Below, in pieces: positions 24,662 to 35,851 of a stretch of DNA of 64,000 nucleotides. The notes under the pieces were generated by a model. The model saw only the letters and a list, made by a program, of their open reading frames with translations, made no database searches and was not told where the DNA came from. The stretch covers positions 434,001-498,000 of the forward strand of contig JARHVA010002128.1 of assembly GCA_037957365.1 (NCBI GenBank), given 5' to 3'. How positions within the stretch are numbered: the stretch's first letter is position 1; each line of letters starts with the position of its first letter. The position numbers were made by a program, and so were the translations under genes. This stretch comes from Torreya grandis (lineage: Eukaryota; Streptophyta; Pinopsida; Cupressales; Taxaceae).

Positions 24662-26926
24662 ATGATGAATCACATGTGTTAATTCAAAACACATTGATGA
24701 AAAATAATCCACATAGTTTTACCCATAAATTCTATAGCTCACTCTTATGGACTGTGAAAATATCAAAGATTTTATTTGTACCCTTCATGATAGGGAGACA
24801 TATGATAAATCTAAGATTCTAGAGAAGTTGAGGAAAAAATCAGTAAAGAAAATTATAGACCTAGATTTCCTTAAAATATGTCATGATAAGGAGGTGCCAT
24901 AATCCTTATTGACCATTTAACATCACTTATTTATAAAGAAGCCAAACTGTAGCTCAATTCATGTTTTATTCCTTATGATGAGTCATAAATGGTGATTCAA
25001 AATGTGTCAACCAAAAATATTGCACATAGTTTTACCCATAAATTCTATAGTTCACTCTTATGGACTATGAAAACATCAAAAAAATTATTTATACCCTACA
25101 TGAGAGGGAGACATATACTAAATATAAGCTTCTAGATAAACTGAGGAACAAATTAGTAAAGAGAATTGTAGACCTAGATTTCCTTAAAATATGTCATCAT
25201 AAAAAGGTACCATTAATCCTTCTTGATTATTTAGCATCATTTATTTATAAGGATTCTAGACTACATCTCCATTCATTCTTTATTCATGATGATGAACCAT
25301 GGGAGTTGATTTGAAACACATAGATAAAAAATACTATATATAGTTTTACCCAAAAATTCTATACCTCACTCTTATGGAATGTGAAAACATCAAAGATTTT
25401 ATTTGTACCCTATATGACAGGGAGACATATTCTAAAGCTAATATGCTGGAGAAAAATAAGGAGCAAATTAGTAAAGAGAATTGTAGACCTATATTTCCTC
25501 ATAATATGTCATGACAAGAAGGTACCATTTGTCCTTATTGACCATTTATCATCATTTATTTATAAGGAATCCAAAATACAACTCAATATAGATTTTATTC
25601 ATGATGATGAATCACAAGTGTTGATTCGAAATGCATCGATAAAAAATAATAAACATAGTTTTACCTAGAAATTCTATAGCTCGCTCTTATGGACTATGTA
25701 AATATCATAGATTTTATTTGTACCCTACATGGGAGGTAAACACATGCTAAATATAAGCTTATAGATAAGTTGAAAAAATTAACAAAGAGAATTGTAGACC
25801 TAGCTTTCTTTAAAATATGTTTTGATAAGAAGGTACCATTAATACTTCTTAACCATTTAACATAATTTATTTTTAAATAAGTCAAACTATAACTCAGTTC
25901 ATGTTTTATTTGTAATGATGAATCATGGGTGTTGATTTGAAATGCATCAATCAAAAATATTGCACATATTTTTACCCAAAATGTTTTATATCTCACTCTT
26001 ATGGACGGTGAAAACAACGAAAATTTTATTTTACCCTACATGGGAGGGAAACATATGCTAAAGCTAAGATTCTATAGAAGTTGATGAATAAATTAGTAAA
26101 GAGAATTGAAAACTTGGATTTCCTTAATATATATCATGATAATAAGGTACCATTAATCCTTCTTGACTATTTAACATCCTTTATTTATAAGGAAGCTAGA
26201 CTATAGCTCAACTCATATTTTATTCTTGATGATTAATTATGATTTTTGATCCAAAATGCATTGATCAAAATACTGCACATAATTTTACCTAATTTTTTTA
26301 TAGCTCACTCTTATGGACTATGAAAACATCAAATATTTTATTTTTACCCTATATGGGAGGGAGACATACTAAATCTAAGATTATAGATAAATTGAGGAAC
26401 AAATTAGTAAAGAGAAGTATCGACTTGGATTTCCTTCAAATATGTCATGATAAGAAGGTACCATTAATCCTTCTTGACCATTTAGTATCATATATTTATA
26501 AATAAGCTAGACTATAACTCAATTCATGTTTTATTCCTTATGATGAATCATGGGTGTTGATTCAAAATGCATCAATCAAAAATACTACACACAATTTTAC
26601 CCAAAAATTATATAGCTCAATTTTAAGGACTATGAAAAGATCAAACATTTCATTTATACCCTATGTGGGAAGGAGACATATGATAAATCTAATCTTCTAG
26701 AGAAGTTGAGGAACAAATTAGCCAAGAGAATTGTGGACTTAGATTTCCTTACAAGATGTCATGACAAGAAGGTACCATTAATCTTTCATGACCGTTTAAC
26801 ATCATTTATTTATAAAGAAGCCATAATATAACTCAATGTATGTTTTATTCTTGATGATGAATCATAGGTGTTGATTATAAATGCATCAATCATAAATATT
26901 ACACACAATTTTACCTAAAATTTTCT
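24662..26926 (+). repeat. Right arm: seven forward-oriented 313-bp units
   Basis: Each unit can be read from ATG-GAC-TAT-GAA with the pattern MDYENIK..., ...LRNKLVKRIVDLDFLKICH, ...KKVPLILLDHL and SFIYK, usually closed by TAG about 69 codons later. Open versions occur at 25,060-25,314 (84 codons) and 26,320-26,505 (61 codons, with its start in the alternative frame). The peptide is Lys/Leu/Ile-rich and unknown to me. Unit length is not a multiple of three, so units do not read through into each other. Confidence 0.75.
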
Positions 26927-27144
26927 AAGTCATTTTTAGAGGACTCAATGGAAGAAGTTGGGAACTAAACTAAAATTTAGTAGCACATACCACCCTCAAA
27001 CAGATGGGTAAATAGAATTTTTAAACAAGAGTTTGGAAAATTTGTTGATATGCATTGTTGGAGATAATCCTAAGAAATGGAACTTGAATTTATCATTGGT
27101 TAGTTTCACATATAATATTTTAGTGAATAATTCAATAGGAAAAT
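26927..27144 (+). pseudogene. Chromovirus integrase core piece, copy A
   Basis: After the array the frame resumes with LSHF, a stop in place of Trp, then RTQWKKLGTKLKFSSTYHPQ followed by TDG, and LLICIVGDNPKKWNLNLSLV. These are the standard end-of-core motifs of chromovirus integrases. It stops at 'NNSIGK', where the copia LTR begins. It is the direct continuation of the fragment ending at 22,945. Confidence 0.8.
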
Positions 27145-27500
27145 TATTAGTGTAGGTTTTTTATACCATTATATGTTTTTTCACACACATGTTGTTTAGA
27201 TTATTTTTGTGTTATAATAGGTCATTATAAAAATATGGCTTAACCTATTTTCCAAGTTTGAGTTGATTTTTATATTCTCTATAAATGTACCTTTCCTAAA
27301 TCTATTTTGGGTAATGTTCATAATGCTCATAAGGTTCATAAGGCTCATAATTCAATCTTTGATTTTTGAATACAAGATTCTCATTTCTCATGTTTGATTT
27401 TAATTCTAAAATAGGCTATCTCTTCTACATATTTCATTTTATATGTTACAAAGATTCAATCATTCATGTTTATCTAATTCTCGATCCTCTATGTAGCCCA
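27145..27500 (+). repeat. Copia 5' LTR, copy A
   Basis: A 356-bp LTR starts TATTAG (TGTTAG in the 3' copy) and ends ...GTAGCCCA, eight bases before the primer-binding site. It aligns along its length with 32,340-32,694 and with the 3' LTR at 52,846-53,183. It exists because the 5.2-kb block was duplicated, not through a second insertion. Confidence 0.8.
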
Positions 27501-27508
27501 CTTTGATA

Positions 27509-27520
27509 TGGTATTAGAGC
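27509..27520 (+). promoter_or_regulatory. Copia primer-binding site, copy A
   Basis: TGGTATTAGAGC is one base away from TGGTATCAGAGC, the site complementary to the 3' end of initiator tRNA-Met that most plant Ty1/copia elements use to prime reverse transcription. Confidence 0.85.
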
Positions 27521-28394
27521 TAATTTTGGTGCCTGAATGACATAGATTCTATTGTGAAATATTGAGTTTTAAGTAGCATGTCATAGATCTAGATTTCGTT
27601 GACCTTGCATATTGTATATTCACCATTTATCAAATTTTATTCTTATTCTAGGGTCTTGTGCTGATCCATATTCAAAAAAATAACAAGGGAAAACACATTT
27701 TTTATGGGACATCTTTTTTTGGTGGGTTTTCATGGATACAACCTTCACCATTTAACTTAAAAAAGGATCAAAACGTTATAATCAAATTTAAACATGACCT
27801 TGTTTTGTGAAAATCAATTTCAACATTTTTTGGAGGGTTTGGTGGTGTTTTCTTAGAATTTTCATGGTAGGGGATTTGAAGGGAAAACCATTTTTGGGGT
27901 TTTATAGTTTTAAAAAAAAAACTTAGTGGGTCCTCTATAGTTTTTTGTTGTATTATTATTTTTTAAGTTCTTTACAAGTTTACATGTTTCAACAAAAAAT
28001 TTACCCATACATTAACATCCTTAGATCTTGATGCTTATGTAGACATACTACTGAATCCATTGCTATTTGAATCTAGTGCAATCATATGGATTTTTAGCCT
28101 TTGGTCATAACCAAACAAAGGAGGATCACATTTTATTTTATAATTTGGTTTTAATTTTTTTCAATCCCCTTTCTTTTTTCAAGGTGGAGTTTGTTTAATA
28201 TCTTTAAATTCACATAAATTTGAGTAAACAACTCTTTTTGAAGTGCCTTTTTTGGGAAGTGTGAGTTTTTTCAAGCTCTATTCATTAGTGTAATTTTTAA
28301 TCCTTGTAAAATTGTACCTATGTAAGTTTAGGGGAGTTATATTTACTTGTCTATTTCATAATTATAAGTTCTAAACATACCTCCATACTACACT

Positions 28395-29300
28395 ATGGAT
28401 TATAATTTGGTTCCACTTATTACATTATTCAACTATCATGAGTGGAAAACTAAAGTATAAATATACTTGAGTAAAGGTTTATACTGAATCATGATGAGTA
28501 CTACAATAGAATCAACACCTTATGTAGAAAAGGTGAAGTGATTCAACAAATGTGATGAGGCATACGATCTATTATACATGTTTATTTATCCCAACTTGCT
28601 CTTTTAAATTAGATCTAAAAATTCTTCTAATGATGTTTGGATCACACTAAAGGATCTTTGGGAAGCATGATGTAATGAGGGGTCATGACGTAGAGAATGA
28701 AATCATAAATTTGAGGCCACACAAATTTTACACAATAAATGACTTATTTACCAAATTTAGATCACCTAGGTTACAGTTGAAACTATGGTACATTGACAAA
28801 ATAATGAATAATTAATCCTTTCAAACCTTGCCAAATTGGGTTCTGACTATTATGTTTTCATTTTTACTTTCCATGCCATCAAGAGTGCCCTTGGAGCTAT
28901 ATGGACCATAACATTTTTGTATTATTTTATTTTAAACGTGAATCATGAGCAATAAAAATTATTTAAATGGGTAAAATGAAGTCATCTAAATCACATGCCT
29001 TAATTATGAGTCAATATAAATAAAAGGATTCTAATATTAAGGAGAAAAATATAATGGTAAGGACCAATAGTAAAAAAGGGACAAAAAATTGATTATAAGT
29101 TAAAAGCATCAATTGAGACCTAATCTTTAGGTGGGAAACCCAAGAAAGAGAGGCTCACATGTGCCTACTATAAGAAAATTAGGCATGATTAAACTAAATG
29201 TATAAAGAAACAAATTGACCAATAGATAAAAATGCTTGAGAAAAATAACAATCAGTTTCCATAATTTAGTCAAATAGAGTTTATAAATATGTGAGTCTTT
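28395..29300 (+). pseudogene. Copia gag, copy A
   Basis: It starts MDYNLVPLITLFNYHEWKTK, the usual copia gag opening (substrate-binding style 'L..F...NY..WK'). Further on come NKCDEAYDLLYMFIYPNL and NDVWITLKDLW. Near its end KKERLTCAYYKKIRH shows a zinc knuckle with only part of the C-x2-C-x4-H-x4-C pattern: the second Cys is Tyr. Many stops break the frame. Copy A keeps 167 bp (28,833-28,999) that copy B has lost. Confidence 0.7.
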
Positions 29301-29359
29301 TAAGGTAAAATATATTAGTAAGCATAAGGCCCTTTTTTTAATTACATCCCAGCCTTCCA

Positions 29360-29545
29360 TATAGGTGATTTATTCTAGTGCCTCGCACCACATGGATTCA
29401 TCACATGATCTTTTTTCATATTTAAAGCCCTAATCATTGCCTTCTATCTTGATGGGTGATGATACTTCTAAAGAAGTTTGTGTGAAAAGGTCTATTGAAG
29501 TGAGTGATGTGATATTTCATGATGTTATATGTGTTAATTATCAAT
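29360..29545 (+). pseudogene. Copia protease start, copy A (truncated)
   Basis: The plus strand reads FIT*SFFIFKAL-like and then SEVSDVIFHDVIC-like blocks, matching the better-kept protease at 34,370. It is cut at 29,545 by the duplication junction ('...tatgtgttaat' joined to 'tatcaataagg'), so the rest of pol is missing from this copy. Confidence 0.6.
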
Positions 29546-32105
29546 AAGGATTAATGGTATCTTATTTTCACATCTTATAAGGAAGCCTAGGTTACAATTA
29601 TTTTTGCAAATTTTTTTCTCAGTGTCTCTAGAAGCTTATCTTTAGCATATGTCTCCCTCCCATACAGGGTAAAAATAAAATATTTGATCTTTTCATAGTC
29701 CATAAGAGTGAGCTATATAATTTATGGTTAAAATTATGTATAATATTTTTGATGGATGCATTTTGAAACAACACCCATGATTCATCATTAAGAATAAAAG
29801 ATGAATTGAGATACAATCTTCCTTATAAATAAATGGTGCTAAAGGGTCAATAAGGATAAATCATAGGTGTTAATTTAAAACACATCAATGAAAAATACTC
29901 CACATAGTTTTACCCAAAAATTCTATAGATCACTCTTACGGTTTGTGAAAACTTCAAAGATTTTACTTGTACCCTTCATGATAGGGAGGCATATGCTAAA
30001 TCTAAGCTTCTAGAGAAGCCAAGGAAAACATTAGTAAAGAGAATTGTAGACCTATATTTCCTTAAAATATGTCATGATAATAAGGTGCCATAATCCTTAT
30101 TGACCATTTAGCATCGTTTATTTATATGGAAGCTTAACTGTAGCTTAATTCATGTTTTATTGCTTATGATGAATCATAGGTATTGATTTGAAATCTATCA
30201 ATCAAAAAATTTGCACATATTTTTACCCATAAATTCTATAGCTCACTCTTATAGACTATGAAAACATCAAATATTTAATTTATAACATGCATGGAAGGGA
30301 TACATATGCTAAATCTAAGCTTCTGGATAAATTGAGGAAGAAATTAGTAAAGAGAATTGTAGACTCATATTTCCTTAAAATATGTCATCATAAGAAGGTA
30401 CAATTAATCCTTCTTGATTATTTAACATCATTTATTTATAATGAATCTAAACTGTATCTCAATTCATCTTTTATTCCTAATGATGAACCATGAGAGTTGA
30501 TTCAAAACACATCAATAAAAAATATAGTACATAGTTTTACACAAAATTTTTATAGCTCACTCTTATGAAATGTGAAAACATCAAAGATTTTATTTGTACC
30601 CTACATGGGAGGGAGACATATTCTAAAGCTAAGCTACTAAAGAAACTAAAGAACAAATTAGTAAAATGAATTACAAACCTGGCTTTCCTTAAAATATGTC
30701 ATGATAAGAAGGTACCATTGGTCCTTCTTGACCATTTAGTATCATTTATTTATAAAGAATCCAAAGTAAAAATCAACATATATTTTATTCATGATGATGA
30801 ATCATAAGTGCTGATTTGAAATGTGTTGATAGAAAATAATACACATAGTTTTACCCAAAAATTCTATAGCTCACTCTTATGGACTGAAAATATCAAATAT
30901 TTTATTTATACCTTGTATGGGAGGGAAACATATGCTAAATCTAAACTTCTAGAGAAGTTGAGGAAGAAATTAACAAAGAGAATTGTAGACCTAGATTTTC
31001 TTAAAAGAGGTCATGACAAAAAGGTACAATTAATAATTATTAACCATTTAACATCATTTATTTTTAAGGAAGTCAAACTTTAGCTCAATTCATGTTTTAT
31101 TACTGATGATGAATCATGGGTGTTGATTTGAAATGCGTCGATAAAAAATATTACACACATTTTTTTACCCAAAATTTTTATAGCTAACTCTTATGGATGG
31201 TGAAAACATCAAAGATTTAATTTTTACCCTTCATGAGAGGGAGACATATGATAAAGCTAAGATTTTATAGAAGTTGAATAATAAATTAGCAAAGAGAATT
31301 GAAAACCTGGCTTTCCTTAAAAGATGTCATGATAAGAAGGTACCATTAATCCTTCTTGACTGTTTAACATCATTTATTTATAAGGAAGCTAGAATATAGC
31401 TCAATTCATGTTTTATTTTTAATAATGAATCATGAATGTTGATATAAAATGCATCAATCAAAATACTTCACAAAATTTTACAAAAAAAATCTATATCTCA
31501 CTCTTATGGACTATGAAAACATCAAAGATTTTATTTTTACCCTACATGGGAGGGATACATATGCTAAAGCTAAGCTTCTATATAAGCTAAGGAAAAAATT
31601 AGTAAAGAGAATTACAGTCTTAGATTTCCTTAAAATATGTCATGACAAGAAGGTACCATTAATCCTTCTTGACCATTTAACATCATTTCTTTATAAAAAA
31701 GCTAGACTATAACTCAATTCATGTTTTATTCCTTTTGATGAATCATGGGTGTCGATTCAAAATGCATCGATAAAAAATACTGCACATAGTTATACCCAGA
31801 AATTCTATATGTCACTTTTATGGAATATGAAAACATCAAATATTTTATTCATATCCTACATGGGAGGGAGACATATGTTAAAGCTAAGCTTCTGGAGAAG
31901 CTGAGGAAAAAGTTATCCAAGAGAATTATAGACTTGGATTTCCTTACAATATGTCATGACAAGAAGGTACCATTAATCCTTCATGACCATTTAACATCAT
32001 TTATTTATAAGGAATCTATATTATAATTCAATTCATGTTTTATTCCTAATGATGAATCATAGGTGTTGATTCAAAATACCTCAATAAAAAATATTGCACA
32101 CAGTT
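29546..32105. repeat. 313-bp array within copy B (one reverse, seven forward units)
   Basis: There is one reverse marker at about 29,700, and forward markers near 29,926, 30,240, 30,553, 30,866, 31,180, 31,494 and 31,808. Four forward units keep an uninterrupted MHGRD..., MDYENIK... or MEYENIK... frame of 67-87 codons (30,287-30,493; 30,823-31,083; 31,449-31,712; 31,820-32,026). The array ends in 'aaatttctaagtcat', the restored integrase sequence. Confidence 0.8.
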
Positions 32106-32339
32106 TTACCTAAAAATTTCTAAGTCATTTTCAGAGGACTCAATGGTAGAAGTTGGGAACTAAACTAAAATTTAGTATCACATACCACCCTCAAGTAGAT
32201 GGGTAAATAAAATTTGTAAACAAGATCCTGGAAAATTTGTTGATATGCATTGTTGGAGATAATCCCAAGCAATGTAACTTGACTTTATCACTAGTTAGTT
32301 TCACATATAATTGTTTAGTGAATAAGTTAATAGGAAAAT
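32106..32339 (+). pseudogene. Chromovirus integrase core piece, copy B
   Basis: Same content as 26,927-27,144: KFLSHF, RTQW, KLGTKLKFSITYHPQ, LICIVGDNPKQ and LSLVSFTYN. Here the position that is a stop codon in copy A is CAG. It ends '...taggaaaat' at the copia LTR. The frame picks up again at about 53,187 ('aaaataaccatt'), so 'aaaat' is present on both sides of the copia element. Confidence 0.8.
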
Positions 32340-32694
32340 TATTAGTGTATGTTTTCTATACCATTATATGTTTTTTTCATACACGTGTTGTTTAGATTAT
32401 TTGTGTGTTATAATAGGTCATTATGAAAATATGGCTTAACCTATTTTCTAATTTTGAGTTGATTTTTAGCTTCTCTATAAATGTAACTTTCCTAAATCTA
32501 TTTTGGGTAATGATCATAATGCTCATAAGGTTCATAAGGCTCATAATTCAATCTTTGATTGTTGAATTCAAGAATCTCATTTCTCATGTTTGACTTCAAT
32601 TATAAAATAGGCTCTCTTCTACATATTTCATTTTACATGTTACAAAGATTCATGTATTCATGTTTATCCAATTCTTGATCCTCTATGTGGCCCA
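32340..32694 (+). repeat. Copia 5' LTR, copy B
   Basis: This 355-bp LTR contains the duplicated phrases 'taatgatcataatgctcat' and 'aaggttcataaggctcat', near-palindromic short repeats also present in the other LTR copies. It ends ...GTGGCCCA, eight bases before the primer-binding site. Confidence 0.85.
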
Positions 32695-32702
32695 CTTTGA
32701 TA

Positions 32703-32714
32703 TGGTATCATAGC
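32703..32714 (+). promoter_or_regulatory. Copia primer-binding site, copy B
   Basis: TGGTATCATAGC is one base from the plant copia consensus TGGTATCAGAGC for initiator tRNA-Met. It carries a different change from the one in copy A, so each decayed independently after duplication. Confidence 0.85.
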
Positions 32715-33582
32715 TAATTATGGTGGATGAATGACATAGATTATATTTTAAAATCTGGAGTTTTAAATTGAATGTCATAGATCTAGAATTCTTTGACCTT
32801 GCATATTGTAGATTCACCATTTATCAAATTTTATTCTTATTCTAGGGTCTTGTACTAATTATATTCAAAAAAAGAACAAGGAAAGGTACATTTTTTATAG
32901 GACATCTTTTATTGGTGGGTTTTCATGGATACAACTTCACAATTAAAATTAAAAAAGATCAAAACCTTAGGATCAACTTTAAACATGACCTTGTTTTGTG
33001 AAAATCAATTTCAACATTGTTTGGAGGGTTTGGTGGTGTTTTCTTAGAATTTGCATGGTAGGGGATTTGAAGGGAAAACCATTTTTGGGGTTTTATAAGT
33101 TTTTCAAAAAACTTAGTGGGTCCTCTATAGTTTTTTTTTTAGTATTGGATTTTAAGATATTTAAAAGTTTACATGGTTTAGGAAAAATTCTACCCATATA
33201 GTAACATCCTTAGATCCTAATGCCTATGTATACATACTACTCAATCCATTGCTATTTAAATCTAGTGCAATCATATGGAGTTTTAGCCCTTGGTCATAGC
33301 CAAACAAAGGAGGATCAAATTTTATTTGAGAATTTGGTTCTAATTTTTTGCAATCCCCTTTCTTTTCTCAAGGTGGAATTTGTTTAAGATCTTTAAATTC
33401 ACATAACTTTTAGTAAACAACTCTTTTTGAAGGGCCTTTTTTGGGAAGTGTGATTTTTTTCAAGCTCTATTCATTGGTGTAAATTTTTAGCTTTGTAAAA
33501 TTGTACCTATGTAAGTTTAGGGGAGTTATATTTACTTGTCTCTTTCACAATATAATTTCTAAACATACCTCCATACTACACC
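32715..33582 (+). other. Copia leader
   Basis: This ~870-bp untranslated leader lies between the primer site and gag. A 67-codon open frame at 32,998-33,201 has no family features. The same leader is in copy A (27,521-28,394). Confidence 0.5.
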
Positions 33583-34345
33583 ATGGATTATACTTTGGTT
33601 CCACTTATTAAACTATTCAACTATCATGATTGGAAAACTAAAGTATAACTATTCTTGAGTAAAGGTTTATACCAAATCATGATGAGTACTACAATAGAAT
33701 CAAAACCTTATGTAGATAAGGTGAAGTGATTTAACAAATGTGATGAGGCCTATGGTCTATTATACATGTTTATTTATCCCAACTTACTCTTTTAGATTGG
33801 ATCTAAAAATACTTCTAATTATGTTTGGATCACACTCAAAAAGCTCTTTGGGAAGCATGATGTAATGAGGGGTCATGATCTGGAGAATGAAATCATAAAT
33901 TTGAGGCCACACAAATTTGAAATACATGACTTCTTTACCGAATTTAGATCACTCAGGTTATAGTTGAAACTATGGTACATTGACAAAATAATGAATAATT
34001 AATCCTTTAAAACCTTGACTTAATTATGAGTCAAGATAGATAAAAGGATTCTAATAGTAAAGAGAAAAATATAATAATAATGACCAATAATAAAAAAGGG
34101 TCAACAATGATTATAAGTTCAAAGCATCAATTGAGACTTACTCTTCAGGTGGGAAACCCAAGAAAGAGAGGCTCACATGTGCCTATTATAACAAAATTAG
34201 GCATGATGTAAATAAATGTATAAAGAAATATATTAACCAAATGATAAAGATGCTTGAGAAAAATAATAATCAATTTACTTGATTCAGTCAAATAGATTTC
34301 TTAAGTACATAGTTTTCAAAGATAAAATATAGTAGTAAGCACAAG
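33583..34345 (+). pseudogene. Copia gag, copy B
   Basis: It opens MDYTLVPLIK and carries KCDEAYGLLYMFIYPNL and NYVWITLKKLFGKHDVM. A 167-bp deletion relative to copy A lies at about 34,017, between short TTGCC/ATGCC repeats. A knuckle-like CAYYNKIRHDVNKC is at 34,178-34,219; the second Cys is replaced by Tyr. Gag would package the element RNA. The frame is broken by several stops. Confidence 0.7.
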
Positions 34346-34369
34346 GCCCTTCTTGCAATTACATCCCAA

Positions 34370-34700
34370 CCTTCCACATAGATGATTGATTCTAGTGCCT
34401 TACACCACATGGGTTTATCACATGATCTTTTCTCATATTTAGAGCCCTATTCATTGCCTTCTATTTTGATGTGTGATGATACTTTTGAAGAAGTTTGTGT
34501 GAAAGGGTATATTGAAATGAGTGATGTGATATTTCATGATGTTATATGTGCTACCTTATTGTTGAATAATCTCCTACTTATTTATTATATCACTCACATT
34601 AGTTTAGCAAAGAGAATTGAGTTCACTCTTGATTATGTGGTTATTAGGGAATTACACAATGATTCTATAATAGCAGTTGGGAAAGCAGTTCACTAGTATT
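34370..34700 (+). pseudogene. Copia protease
   Basis: The frame reads MIDSSALHHMGLSHDLFSYL; D-S-S replaces the usual D-S-G of the copia protease active site. After it come PYSLPSILMCDDTFEEVCVK, then SDVIFHDVICATLLLNNLL. The segment from 34,382 to 34,696 is open without a stop, the best-kept part of this pol. The change of the active-site Gly to Ser argues that it is inactive. Block B of the duplication ends inside it. Confidence 0.8.
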
Positions 34701-34739
34701 GAATATAGACTTTCCCACATTTTTTTCCCAATAAAATCT

Positions 34740-35610
34740 CTACTCCTCTTCTCACACTTACAGATGGCATGAGTAAATTATGGTATGAGTGATTCATCCA
34801 GCTTAATTATCACTACCTAAGAAAATCACTTGTAATGACATGTAATTAGGGTTGCATACTCGGTAAGCATCTTGAAGAGAAATATGACAAAGGTAAATCA
34901 TTGAGAGCTACACAAATTTTGAAGATAGTCTACAATGATATTTCTTGTCCTTTTTTGTAGCTTTAATTTAGCAAGACCGATATATTCTTACCTTTATTGA
35001 TGGATTTTCAAGGTATACGTGGGCATATTTTATTAAGTATAAGTTTGAGGTCTTTGATCATTTTCAGGACATCAAGGCCTTTGTAGAAAAATAATTAGGT
35101 AAAGCTATCAGTATTTTGCACATGAAAAATGGAGTATGTCAACCATACATTTGAGTAATTATACACTTTAGAGGGGATTAAAATATAACACACCATTCTA
35201 TACAGTCCCTAACAAAATGGTGTTGTAGAATGCAAGAATAGGTACTTGAAGGAAATGAAAAAATATATGCTACAATCCAAATCTATTGCACCTCAATATT
35301 GGGTCGAGGTCATCAACTATGTTTTTAATATCTAAAACTAGGTTTCTCATAAAGTATTAAAAGGATTCAGTTATTTTAAAGCATAAAGTATTAAAAAACC
35401 TACAGTTAAACACTTTTAAGTGTTTATATCTCTTGTTATGGCCCACATTCCTAAGAACAAACTTAAGATAATGAAACCTTATAGCTATCCTTACATCTTT
35501 ATTGGATAACCTAATGGTGTTAAGGGATATAGGCTTCTCCATCCCACCACTTATGAGTTTTTCATTAAGAGAAGTGTTCTTTTTTAGGAGGGTCCTTTAG
35601 AATCCACACT
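34740..35610 (+). pseudogene. Copia integrase
   Basis: The core starts with TFIDGFSRYTWAYFIKYK (34,990-35,045) and continues to QNGVVECKNRYLKEMKKYML (about 35,213-35,270), then SKSIAPQYWVEVIN and HIPKNKLKIMKPYSYPYIFI. The second catalytic Asp, normally in T-D-N-G-G, is lost: the sequence reads MKNGV near 35,125. Stops and frame shifts are present. The family role is to insert the element DNA into the chromosome. Confidence 0.75.
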
Positions 35611-35629
35611 TGACACTTATCCCTTTTCC

Positions 35630-35851
35630 TTGGACTCACTAGGATTTGATGACATTTATGATGATTTAGATCCATCCAAGAAACTTCATGATGATCTATA
35701 TTCTTCTTCTATTTTTCATGATGAAATTAGTGATGGGGACTCACCTCTTCCCTCTCCTAATCAATTTTCAAAAGATGAGGAATCTCCTCCTGACTCTCTA
35801 AATTTTTATCCTCTTTGGGCTAGACAAACACTAAAAAGTGTTTTCCATTAG
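35630..35851 (+). pseudogene. Integrase-RT linker of copia pol
   Basis: An open frame of 73 codons begins MDSLGFDDIYDDLDPSK and is rich in Asp, Ser and Pro. It is the low-complexity spacer that copia polyproteins carry between integrase and RT. It follows PLESTLDTYP in the same general frame and precedes the RT start at about 35,990. Confidence 0.6.

Larger units (their letters stand above)
22946..26926. repeat. Foldback-like array of ~313-bp units inserted in integrase
   Basis: About 13 units with a 'ccataagagtgagct' marker lie head to tail. The marker reads reversed at about 22,975, 23,286, 23,565, 23,881, 24,194 and 24,506, then forward ('agctcactcttatgg') at about 24,735, 25,048, 25,361, 25,676, 25,987, 26,301 and 26,612. 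Orientation flips near 24,662, so the insert has long inverted arms made of tandem subunits. The left flank ends 'aaatttataag'; the right flank starts 'aaattttctaag' ('aaatttctaag' in the duplicate). This looks like a 9-11 bp target duplication with one or two changes. It resembles foldback transposons, but no transposase is present and the arm ends are not in the same register. A recombination product is the alternative. Confidence 0.75.
24341..29545 (+). repeat. Tandem segmental duplication, copy A (~5.2 kb)
   Basis: Copy A runs from inside a reverse-oriented array unit ('tcaataaggattaatgg'), through the right array arm, the integrase piece and the copia 5' half, to the copia protease. Matching landmarks in copy B lie 5,187-5,191 bp away (array marker 24,735/29,926; gag start 28,395/33,583). 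The copies differ by scattered substitutions and by a 167-bp deletion in copy B. Confidence 0.85.
29546..34552 (+). repeat. Tandem segmental duplication, copy B
   Basis: Copy B repeats the order of copy A: one reverse array unit, seven forward units, integrase piece, copia LTR, gag, protease start. It then runs on into the rest of the copia pol without a break, which shows that B holds the original right-hand context. It is about 200 bp shorter than A, mainly because of the gag deletion. Confidence 0.85.

Noticed and set aside
22946..26926. CRISPR-like array or centromeric satellite
   Set aside because: Units are ~313 bp, directly adjacent with no unique spacers, flip orientation once, and lie inside an integrase gene. 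A short bounded insert does not suit a satellite block.
27509..27520. tRNA gene
   Set aside because: The tRNA-Met-like string is only the 12-base primer-binding site; no cloverleaf flanks it. Same for 32,703 and 38,896.
27145..29545. Independent second copia insertion
   Set aside because: Its flanks are identical in order to copy B and its 3' end is cut by the duplication junction, so it is a by-product of segmental duplication.
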